This document shows positions 4,043-6,247 of a stretch of 6,247 bases of DNA, one piece after another. Below the pieces are notes generated by a model. That model was not told where the DNA came from and made no database searches. It was given only the letters and a program-made list of their open reading frames with translations. Source of the stretch: Chloroflexota bacterium (GTDB lineage Bacteria; Chloroflexota; Anaerolineae; B4-G1). Within the stretch, counting starts at the first letter, position 1. Every line of letters starts with the position of its first letter. The translations under genes and the position numbers were made by a program. The stretch is taken from positions 1 through 6,247 of the forward strand of contig DSAR01000448.1 in assembly GCA_011046405.1 (NCBI GenBank), in the 5' to 3' direction.

Positions 4043-6247
4043 TTATGGTAGTGGGCTTACGCAAAGGTCTTGAACGTAGAAAGGGCTCTTTAGTTTGCGC
4101 TGGGCAGGGTAAAGGCGAAGGTGCTGCCCACACCGATCTCGCTCTCGATGTGGACCTGGCCGCCTAACTTCTCCACGATGTAGCGGGCGATGGACAACCC
4201 CAGGCCGTGCCCGGCGATGTGCCGGATCTGTTCCAGACGTATGAAGGGGGTGAAGAGTTGGGTTTGTTCTTCGCGGGTGAGCCCCTGGCCGTTGTCCTGG
4301 ACCCAGAAGCGGGCGTGGCCGTTCTCCAGGGTCTCGCCCCCTACCTTGATCCGGGGCGGTCGTCCGCCGTACTTGATGGCGTTGCTGAGGTAGTTGGTCC
4401 ACACCTCCTCGACCCAGGTCGCGTGTCCCAGGGCCGGCGGCCATTCGTCGGGCAGCACGATCTCCGCTTGGCTTTCCTCGATGAAGGGGATCAGTCGCTG
4501 GAGAGCTTCCTCTACCAGGCTGGCCATGTCCAGCGGTTTCACCTCGATGGCCTGTTGCCGGACCGTGCACAGTAACAGCAGTCCTTCGATGATCTTGCAC
4601 ATCTTGTCGCCGCTTTGGGTGATGGCCTGGAGGTGCCTCCCGCAGAATCCGCGTCACCTTACTCCGCACCACACCCCGGGCGGCCAACATCGCGCTGATG
4701 ACGCTGGACAGGATGACCATGATCAGGATGGCCAGGGTCGTGATCCAGTCGAAAGTCAGGCGCGTGGGCGTTTGGCTCATCATATTGTTGCTGACGTAAA
4801 AGACGTAGCCCAACAAAGTCCCGGCTGTGACGCCTGCCAGCGAGGCGCTGACCGTCATCATCACCGATTCCAGGGCGAAGGCGCCGACGAGGTGTCGCCG
4901 CCGCATGCCGATGGCCTTGAGCATACCGATCTCCAGCCGGCGCACGTAGACGGCCACGTAGACGACGGCGAAGACGCCGAAAATACAGGTGACGAACGAG
5001 AGAGCGGTCATCACCAGCATCAATATGCGCATCGTGCGCATCGACTGCTCGGTGGTGCGGACGTCCTCGGCGGTCGAGCTGATCCACAGGTCGCTGCGAT
5101 CGGCGAAGAGTTTGCGCAGGTTGGCGACGACTGCTTCATCGTCGGCGGCCCCGGTGCTGGATGCCATGACCTGCGTGATGATGGGCTGGTCTCGCTCCAT
5201 AGGTGAGCAGACGCCCGTGGGGCAAACGTTGTGCCTGACAGGATCGTGAGTCAGGCGGATGAATGTATCCAGGGAGACGAGACCTGGTGAAAGACCCCAA
5301 CGGACGTAGTTCTCGTTGCGCGAGATCTCGCGGAAACCGGGCAGTTTTTCCAGGAGACCGAGCACGCGCATGTCGATGACGTGATCCTTGCCCTCTCCTG
5401 ACACACGGATGACGTCCCCGACCTGGATATCCATGTACTGGGCATATCCGGCGCTCAGGATGATGGTATCTGGCTCGTTCAGAACCCGATCGAAGATTTC
5501 GGGGCCGCTACCCGGCCCGTATTCCGTCAGATCCTCGTAGACGATATTGTTCAGGGAGCCGGTCAGTCCCCGTATTTGCAAGCCCACCTCTCGCAATACG
5601 ACCTTGTTGCTCGCTTCAGATCGGTATTCCTTGGTCAATCCAACGCATCGCTCGATACCCGATATGGATTGCACGTCATTCAGGACGTCAGGATATAAAT
5701 TTTCCTCCTCCTTCTGTGCGAACATATACCATCCCCATTGGGAGATCCGGACCACTATGGGCGCGCCGTTGGAGAAACGGGCGTCAGTATCGAAGTTTTT
5801 CTGTTCCAGGGCGGTCATCGTGCCGAAGAAAGTGGGCAGTGTGGCGCTGAACACGACCATCAACGAGATAATGGTGTTACGCTGCTTGGCCCGCATCAGG
5901 TTGGGGCCAGCGAAGAAGGCCAGTTTCGGTATGATGAAGTGGCTGAGATAGATCAGAACGCGCTCGAAGGGGACGGTCAGGGCGTAGAAGAGTAGGCTGA
6001 CGCCGATCACCAGCAGCGCCAGCCCGGTAAACAGGAAGGTGCTGATGAGAGACTGGTTGTCTTGCATGAAGAGATAGTTGACGCCGACGAATATCAACAG
6101 CCACATCACAGTCAGGACGAAACCGGCGACCAGGATGCGGAAATCGAATTTGCGCGTGCGTAACTTGGATAGATCCTCAATCTGGAGACTGTCGGCCGAG
6201 CCTGGGTTGATGGCATACCGGACCTTGGTCTTGGCTGCCTTGCGCGC
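4043..6247 (-). CDS. FtsX-type ABC transporter permease, C-terminal part, with an out-of-frame tail
   Basis: The frame is open from the right edge (6247) with no stop before TAA at 4045-4043, so the gene begins outside the window and the GTG at 6109 is not a true start. The first residues, ARKAAKTKVRYAIN, are the cytoplasmic end of a preceding unit. Then come hydrophobic segments (MMWLLIFVGVNYLFM; FLFTGLALLVIGVSLLFYAL; TIISLMVVFSATLPTFFGTM), a large extracytoplasmic MacB-like domain (about 5800-5070), a helix from MRILMLVM, the classic FtsX signature RLEIGMLKAIGMRRRHLVGAF (about 4950-4890, read as overlapping pieces) and two more helices. Such permeases work with an ABC ATPase in lipoprotein release, efflux or envelope stress. 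FtsX similarity ends near VTRILREA (about 4635). The remaining roughly 195 codons are rich in Arg, Pro and Gly because they read a histidine-kinase fragment in the wrong frame. The normal stop seems to be lost, so the protein carries a nonsense tail; whether it still works is unknown. Confidence 0.85.
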   Translation of the reverse strand, partial: ARKAAKTKVRYAINPGSADSLQIEDLSKLRTRKFDFRILVAGFVLTVMWLLIFVGVNYLFMQDNQSLISTFLFTGLALLVIGVSLLFYALTVPFERVLIYLSHFIIPKLAFFAGPNLMRAKQRNTIISLMVVFSATLPTFFGTMTALEQKNFDTDARFSNGAPIVVRISQWGWYMFAQKEEENLYPDVLNDVQSISGIERCVGLTKEYRSEASNKVVLREVGLQIRGLTGSLNNIVYEDLTEYGPGSGPEIFDRVLNEPDTIILSAGYAQYMDIQVGDVIRVSGEGKDHVIDMRVLGLLEKLPGFREISRNENYVRWGLSPGLVSLDTFIRLTHDPVRHNVCPTGVCSPMERDQPIITQVMASSTGAADDEAVVANLRKLFADRSDLWISSTAEDVRTTEQSMRTMRILMLVMTALSFVTCIFGVFAVVYVAVYVRRLEIGMLKAIGMRRRHLVGAFALESVMMTVSASLAGVTAGTLLGYVFYVSNNMMSQTPTRLTFDWITTLAILIMVILSSVISAMLAARGVVRSKVTRILREAPPGHHPKRRQDVQDHRRTAVTVHGPATGHRGETAGHGQPGRGSSPATDPLHRGKPSGDRAARRMAAGPGTRDLGRGGVDQLPQQRHQVRRTTAPDQGRGRDPGERPRPLLGPGQRPGAHPRRTNPTLHPLHTSGTDPAHRRARPGVVHRPLHRGEVRRPGPHRERDRCGQHLRLYPAQRKLKSPFYVQDLCVSPLP
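4090..4632 (-). pseudogene. Sensor histidine kinase remnant (second HisKA helix and HATPase domain only)
   Basis: In this frame, LQAITQSGDKM (from about 4632) followed by CKIIEGLLLL matches the second helix of a HisKA dimerisation domain, and a complete HATPase_c domain follows. Counting from the Met at 4602: N-box EEVWTNYLSNAIKYG (65-79), G1 DNGQGL (103-108), F-box FTPF (117-120), G2 GHGLGLS (131-137) and GVGSTF (157-162), ending at TAA 4092-4090. All ATP-binding motifs are intact. The sensor region, any HAMP domain and the first HisKA helix with the phosphoaccepting histidine are missing: the frame meets TGA at 4656-4654, inside FtsX coding sequence. The fragment overlaps the FtsX tail in another frame. 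Only the ATG at 4602 could start a 170-residue product, and it has no convincing ribosome-binding site. It most likely results from a deletion joining two neighbouring genes. A live, kinase-dead ATPase domain protein is less likely. Confidence 0.85.

Noticed and set aside
4394..5206. A 270-codon plus-strand frame opposite the FtsX and kinase genes
   Set aside because: It is His/Asp/Gly-rich with no motifs and spans the junction of two unrelated minus-strand coding regions, so it is an antisense shadow.

Overview
This 6.2-kb window is GC-rich bacterial DNA. Its gene types (large two-unit FtsX permeases, DUF418 proteins, Opp/Dpp permeases, an AHL-lactonase-like metallo-hydrolase) and scattered miniature transposable elements would fit a Chloroflexota-like or other environmental bacterium. 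No taxonomic marker is present, so this placement is weak.

Layout, left to right. (1) Positions 1-2471, minus strand: the end of an operon. It holds an unusual long gene in which a DUF418 (YeiB-like) membrane protein is joined in frame to a DppB/OppB-type ABC permease. An ATGA stop/start overlap links it to a second gene that leaves the window, probably the partner DppC/OppC-type permease. (2) Positions 2472-2965: a divergent control region, more AT-rich than its surroundings. It has a sigma70-like promoter on each strand, a possible 34-codon leader ORF, and a 90-bp miniature element with a perfect 8-bp target duplication. (3) Positions 2966-3760, plus strand: a complete metallo-beta-lactamase-fold hydrolase. 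(4) Positions 3761-4042: a gene-free stretch with a weak hairpin, a second 132-bp copy of the miniature element (different 8-bp target duplication, plus a perfect 26-bp-arm palindrome at its centre) and another small hairpin. (5) Positions 4043-6247, minus strand: the C-terminal part of a large FtsX-type ABC permease that enters from the right edge. Near its normal end its frame runs out of frame into the ATPase half of a sensor histidine kinase that has lost its sensor and phosphoacceptor regions.

The most notable result is the pair of miniature elements. Both start GTAA, end TTAC, have ends of the type GTAAYTRCTCAG and make exact 8-bp duplications (GATTCTGG and GAACGGGC). GTAA ends with 8-bp duplications are the known hallmark of the IS66 family, so these look like non-autonomous IS66-type MITEs. 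They lie in opposite orientation on either side of the hydrolase gene. One separates the apparent promoter of the DUF418-permease operon from its start codon. No complete transposase, RNA gene or CRISPR array was seen.

Together with the FtsX-kinase junction and the DUF418-DppB fusion, the window looks like a locus reshaped by small insertions, deletions and gene joining, not a single coherent pathway.
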